Positions 50,741 through 64,000 of a stretch of 64,000 nucleotides of DNA are shown here, one piece after another. A program made the position numbers and the translations under genes. The notes beneath the pieces are model-generated. The model saw only the letters and a list, made by a program, of their open reading frames with translations. It was not told the origin of the DNA and made no database searches. Location of the stretch: the NCBI GenBank assembly GCA_004802725.1, contig SGPM01000046.1, forward strand, positions 1-64,000. The letters run 5' to 3'. This stretch comes from Antrodiella citrinella. Its lineage: Eukaryota > Basidiomycota > Agaricomycetes > Polyporales > Steccherinaceae. Every line of letters begins with the position of its first letter. Within the stretch, counting starts at the first letter, position 1.

Positions 50741-52839
50741 TTCCAAGTGTAGGTTCGAGCAGACTGTACGTCTCTACTCTATGTTTCAACTTTCATTAAC
50801 GAAGACATGGGACTTATGGCATACGTCTTCAACGATCTGACGGGTCCAGTCTTCGCAGCTTGGGCACTGGGTCATAGATCCCAGTAGACGACTGCCTCTG
50901 TTGAGGCAGTGCATGGCACGCAACAAGACTGTAATCCGTGAAATATCCCGCGATGCTCCATGATTGGCAGTGCATTAGACTTTCGCGTTCATTGCCGGGA
51001 AGAGTGTCGGTGCACCCGCGAATATTAAAAAGAGAAAAGAAGAAGTATGACATACATGGAAGAATGTGCATCCGATGACGAGCTTTGTCCCTGCATGAAC
51101 CGCCTGATCTGCGGCAATGTAGCTTTGAAGCCGCGGTGAACAAGGAGGGATGGCCTGAAGGAGAGACGTCTGACATTCTGAGACTCGGACCTGCGTGTCT
51201 CCCAGCCTCTCTGTAGGCAGGCGGGAGGAAGAACCGTTACAGATTTCGCGATCCATGTTCGACTGGAAAACTCACTTCCATGAACATCAGCGCAGTATCG
51301 CTACAAGTGGGCAAGCTGCTTGCTGCACGTTGGTAGTGCGCAGAGTTTGAGCCCAGCTCTCCCGGGCTGACCCATGATCACGTAGCAGCCCAGAATATCC
51401 GAGGGTCTTCCGCGATATCTGCTTGTCAAACACTACATTTCACGAGATAGCGACTCCGCATTCAAATCGCAACACATACCGAAAACGAAGGTTCCCAGCG
51501 GCAGATCTTGACGCATGTCTATCTTATCCTTCTTCCCTCTTGGATATCTAGATATCGATTTAGGGTAGTTGCTACTGATTGAAGCTCGTGAATATTCCAA
51601 TCGCTATCTATCCTCCGGTACCTAAAGTCCCCGCTAGGCAGCATCCTAGGATAGAGAGCGACGATCACGACAAATTTTGTCGGAAACTGGGGAAGCCAAA
51701 GGGAGGACAGAGGAACCTGGTTGATCCTCACATCCTCGCGAGAACCGGACCGCGCATTCATGAGGAGGAGCTAGTCCCGTCCTGTTCAAACGGCGGAGAC
51801 GCGGATGGAAGGACTCCGTGGGATTGAGCAGCCGTAGGACTCGAAGGGACTTGGTGAAAGAACGGTCGTGGAGCTCGATACATATGTTCGCCGCACCTGA
51901 TGCACACTGCCTGCACGGGCCTCTGTAGGATTCAACTAGAAGACGGTGCGCAGCTCTAGACTCCAGGACGTCCTGTAGCAGGCAATGAGGTTTTTTTTGG
52001 AGAGGGGGAGAGGTGCAAGCCCGGTCACACGACCACTTGTGATTGTGCAGGAGGGAGATTCATCCTTTGCGCCTTCACAGAATCCGCAAGTGCAGCTGGA
52101 CTAAAACGTGCCCAATATCAGACGTATCGCATGCAGCGAGGATGATGACCGTGACGGCATCTGGAATTCTTTAATTCCCACCTGTTACGATGATTTGCAA
52201 GCTCAGAAAGACACACATCGGGGGCGTACCATTTCTAAAACCCCACCAATCGTCTCGCCACAAACGTTCTGAGCATGAGAATAAGCTAACGTAGGCATAT
52301 TTCCAAGGTCAACGGTTGGTCAACGGCATTGTTGAGGAACAGAAGCGCCCACGATGATGACGGAGTGTCCGGCATGCAGGCGCTTGTGGGCGTCGTTCTG
52401 AACCTCGTCCACCAAACAGACCTTTCGCTCTTCCAAGACTCTTGGCAATGGCAACAACGGTCTGACTCGTCTTCGTGATGTGGTAGTCAGCAAAAAAAGA
52501 GGAACAAGCGTCTGGGGTACCCAAGCACGGTCGTTCATATATCCCAAAACCACTCATCCTCGCTGGTGCAGACTTGGAACTCGTGGCGACGGCATGGGGA
52601 CATCGTCCCGATCACAGGCTTCCTGCACGCGGGGGAAATTAAACCAGTGACGATGTCCTTCCATTGAATAACATCAATGGCGTATCGTCCTGTCCAGGCA
52701 CTGTCCGTGGTTCCACCGAATGGGCCCGAAGTCTTCCTATGCTTTCCATGCCTTTACTCGTGTGACCTTCCCATTTACAGTCTCTACATAAATTTCGAGG
52801 AGCAGAGGTATCCTATTTTCACCCAAACACCTCTTTCTC
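50741..52839. other. Long stretch with broken minus-strand frames, no named gene
   Basis: Minus-strand peptides at about 50975-51256 (LLQAIPPCSPRLQSYIAADQ) and 52309-52560 (HAGHSVIIVGASV; DYHITKTSQTVVAIAKSL) look coding-like, but stops and frame changes separate them, and I could not build a splice chain or name a family. A decayed gene is the likeliest reading. Confidence 0.3.
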
Positions 52840-54021
52840 ATGGCTGAGCACTCTTTTCAAGGTTCAGGTTCTGAATCAACTGCTCTCGCGCATCGCGGTC
52901 GCGACCAGCGACCAGGCATCACGGTTAGTTTGATTGTGTTTCTTTCAAGCTTGATGACGTATACTGATGTCCTTTATAGCGGGTATATCATACCTGGCAT
53001 GGTCAGACTATGGGGTTGAGCCATTTCGAGGACTTCATGCTCGAGATTGGAGCTGATCCCAAAGCCGTACACTTGTGCTGTGTACCTCGTCAAGGTGTGT
53101 AGCCAAAGCTTTCGAGCTAGCTATGATTCTGACACACCTCATCAATTACGACAGGGCTCACTCCGCGTCGCTATTCGCACAAAGACTCTCCAAAGTCAAA
53201 GGGGACACTTCATGGCGAAAACTTGCTAGAATCTGAGGTACGCATTTATTCATCAACAGTCTGGTCCATGTTATCAATTGACGACGCGTTGTTAGGCTTC
53301 CAAGCTTGACCGAGGCAGGCCTCCGATCAAAAACTACGATCCTTACCCGGGTCATGAAGCCAAGCTAGAGCATCACAAACAAGCTCTTGTTCCTCGACCG
53401 AAGCGTCACACATTGTCCTCCCCATTTGCGCCTCTAAGCGCCTCCACTCAGCAGCTCAAAGCCCGCCCCTCCTCATCCGTCCACGAAAACAGCTATTCCG
53501 GCTCATTTGCGGGTCCTGCTTCCCTCATCTCCGTTCGTGATGCCCTTGTTGCAATCACTCAAAGCTACTCGATATCGCAGCCCTCGAATCATGAGCCAGT
53601 ATCGTCCGCGGATACATGGACCTCTGATGCTACACCACAATCATCGGGTGTGCAAATTTCATCACCGGAGCCAATACCAAGTACATCCTCCACATCTACT
53701 CTCACCGTCCGGAGTCGGACATCTTCTACCGCATCCCTTGCAACGGCTTCTTCCTCAGAAGGCCCAGAGACTCCACGAGCGCATTCTCCGTTGATCTCGT
53801 CTTCGCGGGAACTGCATCGGAGCTTGTCCGAATTGGAGCATACGTCTAGGTTCCGAGCCCCTGCTCGGTGCGTGACCTGCAAACGGTCGGGTTCCAACTA
53901 TCCTTGTTGCCCGAAGTGTGGTGACATGTGGTGCTCCAGGCATTGTAGGGTGGCTTCCGGGACGGACGGAAAGCACTCCTGTAACTGTAGAGGAATGGAG
54001 CCGGCGATTGTATACGCTTGA
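52840..54021 (+). CDS. MYND/HIT-like zinc-cluster protein, copy A
   Basis: Exons 52840-52923, 52980-53094, 53155-53237 and 53296-54021 join in frame to 335 residues. The first ~100 residues have a small ordered-looking segment (VYHTWHGQTMGLSHFEDFML). The middle is Ser/Thr/Pro-rich. At the C-terminus (from ~286) lies a cysteine cluster: CVTC, then PCCPKC, WCSRHC and KHSC, spacing C-x2-C-x9-C-x2-C-x4-C-x3-C-x9-H-x-C. That resembles MYND and HIT zinc fingers, which hold two zinc ions in a cross-brace, except that the last pair is H-x-C rather than H-x3-C. The gene at 55179 ends with the same cluster. Role is unknown; protein-protein or nucleic-acid contact is inferred. Confidence 0.75.
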
Positions 54022-55178
54022 GAAGAGCGTCCAGACGAAACGAGAGCTGAGGTTTCCATGAAGGCTCCTGAAGGTTGGGTCCATTCTATTTGCGTTTTCT
54101 AAGCTATTTGCATTACTTAGACCTCGATGGTTCTTGTTTATGCTTCTTGGTCTCACCTATGTCTTCAGGAATACACTATGTTCAGTTTTTGGTCGTGTGC
54201 TCTGAATGTTTCGGTACGTGATCCGTGAGCGGCGCCAGAAGACGGCGAACTTTTTGTTCACCCTTGTCTTTGTTCGCACGACAAGTTGAATGCAGCGCCC
54301 TCCTGACCGACAACCTCACACCACATTGATTTTCTGCATCGCATCTTACTCTCCAACGAAGTCGGCGTATTTATGATGGCGACGATATATGCCCATGACC
54401 TCAACATCATGGTCAGCGGATTCAAGTTGTCTTTCTTAGAGTCGGAGAAGTGTAGACGTGTTGATAAGGTGGATAGCGTCTGGTAGCGATACGTCTAGAT
54501 TACCAGCAGGGTCATCTTGGGGTCATCTGCGTGGCTATCACTGACGTATTCTCCCATGCACACAACATGCACAAGGCACATTAATACGTACTTCACATAC
54601 ATCGGAATCCTTCTGGCCAGTGAACTTGCAACAAGTCTACACAAGCTCCGGAAACAAACGTACGTACAGTACTGTACTGTCATGCTACCAAGTACCTCCG
54701 GGCTACCGGCGACATGACGACAATTTGCACCTTTCTTTTGCCTTTCTTCATGCATGCCCGTACAATGGTCACAAATAGCTGTCCGAACTGTCACATAATC
54801 GGCCGCGGCCCACCGACAAACGGAGGAATTTGGGCTGTGGTTCGTTTGAGGGTCCTTATCATCGTCGTGCGATTCGCTCGTGGTCGTTGTTCTGTATTTC
54901 CGACTTGTTCACTTGCTGATTCTGATTGTCTCAAGGTTCCCAACCACACTGCAGACAATACAGTAGAGCACGTGTCGGCACAAGCCGCGGGCCCAGGCCG
55001 GGTACCGCCACCCGGCGATGCGGCCAAATTTTGGTCGTGTGACATGAACTTGCGGTCTCCACCAAGGGACAGTATATAACAACCGGCTACCGCTGTTCCT
55101 ATCCACCTCTTTCTCCTCCGTCCTCAACTTGCTCAACGATAACGCCCTCGTCCTCCGCCCTCCCGGACGTCCGCCTCA
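54022..55178. other. Intergenic between the two zinc-cluster paralogues
   Basis: No gene recognised. It contains the TATA candidate of copy B near its right end. The open frames present overlap antisense. Confidence 0.4.
55072..55079 (+). promoter_or_regulatory. TATA box candidate of zinc-cluster copy B
   Basis: TATATAAC-type string about 100 bases before the start codon at 55179, followed by a CT-rich leader. Spacing fits a TATA element; function is inferred. Confidence 0.45.
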
Positions 55179-56326
55179 ATGTCGTACACATCAACGTTAC
55201 CCGCCACTGAGGCCCCTATCTACCAAACCGTATGCCCCATCAACTCTGCTTATCTCGAGCTGGACCTCATTGACCGTAACCTTGTGAACAGGCTACACAA
55301 AAAACTAGCCGTCGAGCTCGCCCAGTTCTTCGCATATCAGCACAGGCACCTCCTGCGTTAATTCAGTCGAATACACCGTCTGGGAGCAGTGTTGCGAGCG
55401 GGAGTCAACCGAGGCTGACTCCGCAGGAGCGCACCATTTGCCATGCAGGGACAGGTCATGCAGATGCGTTATTTCCTACCACATCCTCTGGTGCTGCCTC
55501 TGTCGGCGATATCCTACCCGTGACACAGCCGTCAGACAAAGCAACCCGCACACGATCCCCACGTTCGCACCATCGTGCACAATCCACAACGGCAGCACCT
55601 CATTTCGCTCAACAGCACAGTTCTCTAGCTTTCCCCTGTGTGCATCCAAAATCCGTCTCATCTGTTTCACATTATCACGACAGCTCTCGGACCCCTCGCC
55701 CCCGGGTCTACTCCCTCTCGACATTAGCTGCTTCAGGAGATTCGCCGAAAACTGAGGCGTTGACACCTTTAGCTGTAGATGGCGATGAGACCATAGGTTC
55801 CTTCACTCCTACAAGCTGTCCAAGGCAACATATCCACTCCATGTTGGGCTCAATGGCCCGACCAAATTTTTTGACCATTGCTCGCCGCCGCCTTGCTCTC
55901 GGCCTTCGCGCATCATCCTCATCCTACAAGTCGAGTATCTTCAATCACGATGATAATGACGATTCCTCATTAGACGATTCTTCCCCACCTGCATCTCCGA
56001 TACCCTCCATTTGCCGCACGCCGTCTTCCGAATATCCCCCAGAGTCGGATTATTTCCCAACTGCTCCGTCTTCTGCCGGACCTTCCACTCCAACTCACTC
56101 CCACTCTACAGTTCCAAGTATACGGAGTGGCAGCATCTGCCTCACACCATCTACTCTTGCAGCTTTAGAAGAGAGTTCCAAGTTTTGCGTGCGCACGTCC
56201 TGCTCGGCGTGTCATAGACCGGGTTCGAACTATCCTTGTTGTCCCAGGTGCGGAGAGATGTGGTGCTGCAGAGAATGCAGATTGGCGAGTACAGGTGGGA
56301 AGAGACACGTTTGTACAAGCAAGTGA
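55179..56326 (+). CDS. MYND/HIT-like zinc-cluster protein, copy B
   Basis: Exons 55179-55229 and 55292-56326 join in frame to 361 residues. The body is Ser/Thr/Pro-rich and likely disordered, with one basic helix-like stretch (TIARRRLALGLRA) and an acidic NHDDNDDSSLDD patch. The C-terminal cluster (from ~321) reads CSAC, PCCPRC, WCCREC and RHVC, with the same Gly-Ser-Asn-Tyr-Pro core as copy A. The rest of the two proteins is barely alike, and copy B lacks the N-terminal segment of copy A, so only the finger is under strong constraint. The two genes stand head-to-tail 1.16 kb apart, suggesting an old tandem duplication with fast drift outside the finger. Function is unknown. Confidence 0.72.
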
Positions 56327-57949
56327 AGTGGTGTATCTACTAGATTGTTAGCTCGTTATCTTCTTCCTACTTCCTGCTTCCAACACGATATACCTTCGAT
56401 CCATTTAGACACATATTCGCATCACTGGTGAATCATGCTTGGTTCTGTATCTCTCGTTGTAGCTACTGGAATCTTAACATTACACTCCAAACTCAAACCT
56501 CCTTTTTACTACCCTTTGCAAAAATTTTGCCAGAAGCTCCCGCGGAGACTCCTGACTTTAGCGCTCGATCATCTACGTCATGCAGTCCATTGCAGAGATT
56601 ACAGTCGGATCTGATCGGTGTGTGAATCTCACAACAGATCTCAAGTCTGGGCCGCCGGCATCTCAAACTTGTTGAACATTTGAAAACCAAACTCGAGCTC
56701 GACGCCCTCGACACTGCTTGACAGTATGAGACAGTGTGGACCGGAAATAACGAACAGACATATTTGATTCTTGACAAAGGTGTGTATGAAACCAATGTCC
56801 GTCAGGAGGAAAGAGCTGTCGATTTTTTCCCCGACTTGCGCGATAAGTAATTATCGCCAGGCTGCCAGTGGTTGCTTGGGGTTGTTCGACTTGCTTTGCA
56901 TACAGTCAGGACCATGGTTTGCCAATGCGCAGTAATATGTCTAGCTAGCAACTATACAGAACTCCAATACGTTGAACAAGGTTGAACATCACGCGTCCAG
57001 CAATTGCCATTTTGAATTCGACACGCAGGAGTGCGTACGGTCTACCTGACGTAGTGCTTTAGACTACCAAGTCTCCTGCTCAGCGGTTCCTAGTACTGCA
57101 GTTGTGTCGGACGACATCGAATCTCGGAATTTTGCCAGGTTCACGCTCCAAGGAGGGCGACGTTACTTCTCCTCGGCCCTCACCTTTGGAAGACGGAGAG
57201 GTATAAATACGGTCTACTATATGACGCATCGTAAGCTGAAAGTTGTTTGAAAACCGCTTTTCTTACTTATCGATCTCCATTAGCAAAGCTAGTCAGCAGC
57301 TGCCATTGTCTCCCGAGTCCGCAACATTAGGCAATGTTCAGACTAGTACTACATTACCGGAGTCGACCGGATCACCGTACAAATCATAACAGATCGTATG
57401 GCTACGAACCTATGCCCTCGGCGGAGATCAGGCTTGCGACACACTTATTGTACAGGGCCATGCCTGCTCATGTTCGTGATGGGTGCAAGAAGGTATCCGA
57501 GTCTGTCGTCTGCTGCTTCAGGCTGGAAACACCTCAAGCTTAAGTCTGAATACGCACGTTCACCGCTCATCTGATCATTCTCCGCACCCGAAGTGTCCCC
57601 GCTTCCTCCCTGAAGTCCCCAGATACAGTCAGATACCTCCAGATGTGTTGGGATCTCATCAATATTTTCTCCCGCGATGCTGTTTGCCTCGTTATCCCCT
57701 TCGAGCTATTTGTAGTATGTGCTCGGACGGAGAAGTGGGACGAGTCATAAGGCGGACCTAATCATTGATCATGAGGTCGAAGTTACGAGCTGGTTACGTT
57801 ATCTGGGGCAGTCACACTGGCAGCCGAAGGAGATCGACGGGAGACCAGAGTTTGTGGCGCAGATGGGAGCAAGATGGGAGGCCCCAAATGATAAGACTAT
57901 CATTGTACTTAGATACAGTGTTAGGGTGTTATACACGAAGGATTTGTCG
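56327..57949. other. Stretch with one possible small gene near 57334-57955
   Basis: A TATAAATA string at 57202-57209 precedes an ATG at 57334 that opens a ~55-codon frame up to a GTATCC donor-like site. Another open segment at about 57720-57955 (VTSWLRYLGQSHWQ) could be a later exon. No domain is recognisable and the joins are not decided, so I do not call a CDS. Confidence 0.3.
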
Positions 57950-60235
<2,286 letters not shown>

Positions 60236-61184
60236 GTTTAGACTGTGCTGCAGGTTGAATGAGCGATCTGGACACGGAACAACCTGAGGGGGATTACATA
60301 CATACCTCCCAAGAACAGGACCTTTTTCAACCAGCGTTGGTTTTTTTCTTGCTGTTCAAGTAATGGGGTAAACGTGGGCCGGAACAGAGTTGGCAAAGGT
60401 TCTGATCTCAATCTTGAGCGACTCACGGCTCACGGAAGCAAACACACGTGGAGATCTGGTTGGAGGCGCCTCACGAAAGATCTGAACGCTGTTTGAAATC
60501 AGCAAAGGGCTGATGCATGGTATCCGAGTCATATTCAAATGTACAAGTTTGCGTCCGTTCGCAAGAAGGTCCTTGTGAAAGCTGTCCATATAGGATTTGA
60601 ATTGCAAGAGGTCAAGCGAGAGATGTGCGAACCCGCCGTACTTACAGCCATCTGGGATTCTCGTCGCGAAGAATGTTGCATTGCTACATGCGCGATGCGC
60701 CTCGTCTTTCGACTCCGAGGGCTTCAAATGATCACGGAATATACTCCTTGGCCTCCTACTACCACGACGCACCTCTAGAAGACCACAAGCTTTACATGCC
60801 CCAAGGGTCGTCTGCCTCGCCACAGGTTCGAAACGCCGCACCGAGGTCTCAAACGACGCGACCCCTCAGCACCCTGGGCCCAGCGAGACGCCATCAGCGC
60901 AAGCCAGGGAGCCATAGCCAGCAAACGGAAACGCGCCCAAGAACGGCTTGTTCAAGTATAAATTCGCCCCGTGCGTGCAGACGTTGCAGCATCTGTCATT
61001 CCGTTATAGGCACTCCCAAACCCTTTTCGACGGACAGCTTCCGATTGACTCTTTGCTCTGCACGTCCACGTAGTATTATCTCCGATCTACTTCAGCCCTC
61101 TTTTCCTCTCGTTCTCTCGACTTTCCTCTCTCCAGACTTCTTCAGTGGTTTTAGATCCCAACCAACCTTTGGTCGTTGTCCGTC
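60236..61184. other. Gap between TRM61 and the PAS gene, possible small minus-strand gene
   Basis: Minus-strand reading at 60240-60640 gives coding-looking peptides (LLEQQEKNQRWLKKVLF; a GTAAGT donor after a short ATG-led frame near 60650), but I could not choose a frame-consistent exon chain or a family. If real, it would be a protein of about 100 residues or fewer. The interval also serves as the upstream region of both flanking genes. Confidence 0.3.
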
Positions 61185-62570
61185 ATGGATAGCTCGTCGT
61201 CGCATGTGTCTTTCAGTGAGTCGCTATCCGTCGTCTGCGCGCCGATCATCACTGACTCCTTGCTCGCTGTGCTCCGTGCATCAGTTGGCATCGTAGATTT
61301 CACCGAAGACGTATGGACAGGTCCTTGTGGTACTTGACGACGATGCTGATCCACCCTCATTTCTCATAGGCGCGCTGGCTCTACGCCTCCGAGTCTGTCC
61401 AGGACTTGCTAGGTGCGTCTCTCCCCCGCCTTCTCATCTTCCCGCGCGACGCCACATCTCACTGTCCGATATAGGTTTTGAGCCCCATGAGCTCATCGGC
61501 AGTCCTTCCCTCGACCTCGTCCATCCAGACGAATTTCCTCAAATTCGGGCTCTGCACTACAGCACGATCAAGCAAGACAAGGCTGCTGTCCTGGTCTACT
61601 TGCGGATGCGTCACAAAGACCCGTGCAAAGGATATGTGCTGTGCTGCGTTGTGCGTATATTTTCACCCCAGCAGAGAACAAAGCCACCGACCATTGACTC
61701 GATTTGTTCCAGACAAGAACAGTTTGTCAGAATGTGCTGGTCGGTAGCGTTTCGTTTGCTGCACCAGGACCGAGGGCCATGCACAACAACTCAACCGCAC
61801 AAGAAGTGACTGTCGTTACACCGTACGCGACAGATTTCGAATTTAGAGTGAGGCCTCCTCTATACTTCGCACAGTGTTTCACATCTGACATTATTGTTTG
61901 GATAGCGGTGGCATGATCCCAGCCCCATGCCGCCTTGTCCAGTACCTGGCTTTGCGTTGCCTCATCCATCCGACCCTCTCGCGGCCCCGTTGCGATACGG
62001 ACCGCTGCCAGAACAATCAGTCCGCACAGCACTGATCTTAGACCGATTTTCCGAAAGATGCGGAATATTGTACTGTGCCAACGACAGCATCTTGCCGACC
62101 ATGAAGGTGATGGGCCGCAGTTTCTTTGATTTCGTCATTGCCAGAGACGAGGAAGTCGTTCGGAACTGGATTGAGGTCGTCAAGGGTTGGGGCGTCAATG
62201 AGCGGGGGCAACCAAGTGACGGGGGCTTTGGCTTTGGAAAATTTGCAGTCTGCACAGAGGGCAGGGATTCAAGGTTTGTTTCACTTGAGCACTTCTTCTA
62301 GAACGAGCTTTCATCCTAAAGATTTACTTCTTCAGCCTCCCTATACCAGATCTTCAGCCCCCTAGGCACCGCGATAGGCTGAACTCTCGAGCACGAGACC
62401 GTCCTTCCCACTCTCATAACACCTATCGTCCCCACACGCATCCCGGCCGCGAGTCCAACACAAACAGTGGGAATTCCCGGCCGCGCCCGAGGATAGAGGA
62501 GCTGATTGTCGACGCGATTTTCTCGGCGCACTCGGACGGATTGATGGTTATCCTGAGGCTGGCGAGCTGA
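61185..62570 (+). CDS. Protein with two PAS domains
   Basis: Exons 61185-61215, 61285-61310, 61370-61412, 61475-61650, 61713-61847, 61906-62273 and 62336-62570 keep frame and give 337 residues. PAS 1 spans about residues 10-130: IVDFTEDARWLYASESVQDLLGF, PHELIGSPSLDLVHPDEFPQI, then a C-terminal strand after CCVTRTVCQNVLVGSVSF. PAS 2 spans about 170-260: ALILDRFSERCGILYCANDS, MGRSFFDFVIARDEE and GGFGFGKFAVC. PAS domains sense small ligands, light through flavin, or mediate dimerisation. Neither copy shows the LOV flavin-cysteine motif, and no DNA-binding or kinase domain is attached. The tail is Arg/His/Pro-rich and ends in a short helical segment. The first three exons are 26-43 nt. I infer a signalling adaptor; the ligand is unknown. 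Confidence 0.85.
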
Positions 62571-64000
62571 TCAAGAGATTGCATCCTTATTCACTCGTCC
62601 GTCGTATGCATCATCTCATCTGTTGTCTGTTATTGTAACATTACCGCAAGATAGCTGATACGCTCGTCACATCCCGTCGCTGTTCCTTTTGCTCTCATCT
62701 TCCGATTACCGGACCTGGTCTGAATTTCGAGTCGTACGTCACAAGCCCTACCGAAGCCGTACTAGCGGCTGCTTTCGTCTGTCACCGCATTCCTTCATTA
62801 TTTGAAAGCCTCGTACGGAGGTCACCGGTCAAAGCTGGTCAGAGCTGGTCCCGCGCGAAAGATGGTAGCTCCTGTTTCCCTATTCATTTCCTCCCCTCCT
62901 ACAATATTATCTCTCCTTAGTTCCCCATTTCCCCACTTTTCAGGGACAGGCTGCGTTAGTACTCCTCACACCGCTTGCTTAAAGCTAGATAAACTATGTA
63001 TTGTATATTGCAGGACGACAGGAGAGAAGCGTGATGTGATACGGGTACATAGTCACATCTAATTCTTGCTCGGGCCCTCGGTTATGTCAGTTCCAAGTAG
63101 TATCCCTCGTTCAATTTCGAACTTCAAGTTTCAATACGAAAGTCTCCGAAAGATCGCGATCCTTGCTCACCGGGCAGATTCTATCCGGTGATGGCAATTG
63201 GTCTACCCTGCGTATTCTAGATCCGCTCCACGAATTCAGTAGGTTTAAAGAGATCTAATGGATCATGACAGACATACGTCTACAGTCTTTTGCCTGATGG
63301 GGATGCATGATGATCCCGTCAAGCTCAGACCTAGTTCACATCTGGCTCGTGTCGGAAGGCACGACCAGCAGACCTAGTTCGAGCAGTTATGGTCCCATCC
63401 GTCGCGTTTCGTGGGGGCTAGCAGTACAGAATCGGTATGATATCGGAGGAAGTCCTGTAATTGAATGCCTCTGTTAGGGAAAACGAATCGCACCGCAGCG
63501 GGATGAATGTGGATAGCAGGCTAAGAATCCTGCGGCGAGTCTAATTATGCAGGGACCTTCGAGCTACACACCTTCTCGCCAGTTTTCTGAATAACGAACT
63601 GCTGGACTGGCTTTCCAATGGATTCCGCTGGATCAGAGCTCTAGATGTTGGTGTATTCAGCGAAGGTGATGCGAGCGACTCGTCCACTCCGAGCTCTCGC
63701 CATCCGCGGCGTTGTGAATGGCATGTATACCGTCTGCTTGCAGGGCCATATAATATCCTCAGACCGCTTGAGAATGAGTATGTGAGGTACCATACTGTGG
63801 TTCCAGGAGTACCGTCTTTACCTGTCTCTTAGCAGGGAACCCTGCCAAGGTCTAGATCTGTCTGGGGGTGTACTCTTCCCATGGGGTTCGCAGGAGGCTA
63901 GAAAATCCTGCGCCAAACGGGGTGAAATCGATGCTTCAAACTTATGCACGATGCTCAGTATACCAGCGGTTAGAACGACATGAATCGCCTGTGTGGCTGA
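62571..64000. other. Right end of window, no recognised gene
   Basis: Open frames are short. Two similar short strings with AATCCTGCG occur near 63526 and 63905, but no larger repeat could be aligned. A gene beginning beyond 64000 may extend its regulatory region here. Confidence 0.35.

Noticed and set aside
60625..61296. Plus-strand frame of 223 codons running into the PAS gene
   Set aside because: It overlaps the verified first exons of the PAS gene in a different frame, is Ser/Arg/Pro-rich and has no recognisable domain.

Overview
The window looks like nuclear DNA of a mushroom-forming basidiomycete (Agaricomycetes). Genes are dense, on both strands, and cut by many short GT-AG introns of about 50-60 nt. 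Two families that expanded in Agaricomycetes are present: FunK1 kinases and a DUF6534-type membrane protein. The housekeeping genes are ordinary fungal ones. I saw no CRISPR, tRNA, rRNA or bacterial operon. Exon joins were worked out by hand from reading frame and splice sites.

Layout. 1-2200: a repeat-bounded, gene-poor segment whose two ends are long inverted copies of each other. 2927-8911: three plus-strand genes, TAM41 (mitochondrial CDP-DAG synthase), an NDK-domain protein that has lost its catalytic histidine, and an ERG26-like sterol dehydrogenase. 9043-11315: a DUF6534-type multi-span membrane protein with microexons (minus). 11888-12582: a broken chimera of two FunK1 paralogues. 13963-19814: a ten-exon gene for a protein of about 1,784 residues with three tandem intact zincin metalloprotease domains and a tail of about 900 residues (minus). 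20376-22569: a FunK1 protein with degenerate catalytic residues (minus). 24866-27278: a divergent pair, a DUF427 protein and a mitochondrial carrier. 30259-32495: a second FunK1 gene with intact catalytic residues (plus). 32824-41798: VMA2-like V-ATPase subunit B, a TCP11-family protein and a small membrane protein (plus). 42084-48840: an F-box/LRR-type gene with one frame break and a TBCD-like tubulin cofactor (minus). 49129-50740: BUD22-like (plus). 52840-56326: two tandem paralogues sharing a MYND/HIT-like cysteine cluster (plus). 57950-60235: TRM61-like tRNA methyltransferase with two unusually long introns (minus). 61185-62570: a double-PAS protein (plus). The last 1.4 kb shows nothing I recognise.

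The housekeeping genes do not form one pathway. The accessory part is 9-32 kb. There, FunK1 sequences flank the zincin gene in direct orientation and flank the DUF427/carrier pair in inverted orientation, so duplication and recombination have shaped it. The most unusual object is the triple-zincin gene. Its first two units share the same 0-1-2 intron phase series, and all three active-site motifs are complete.
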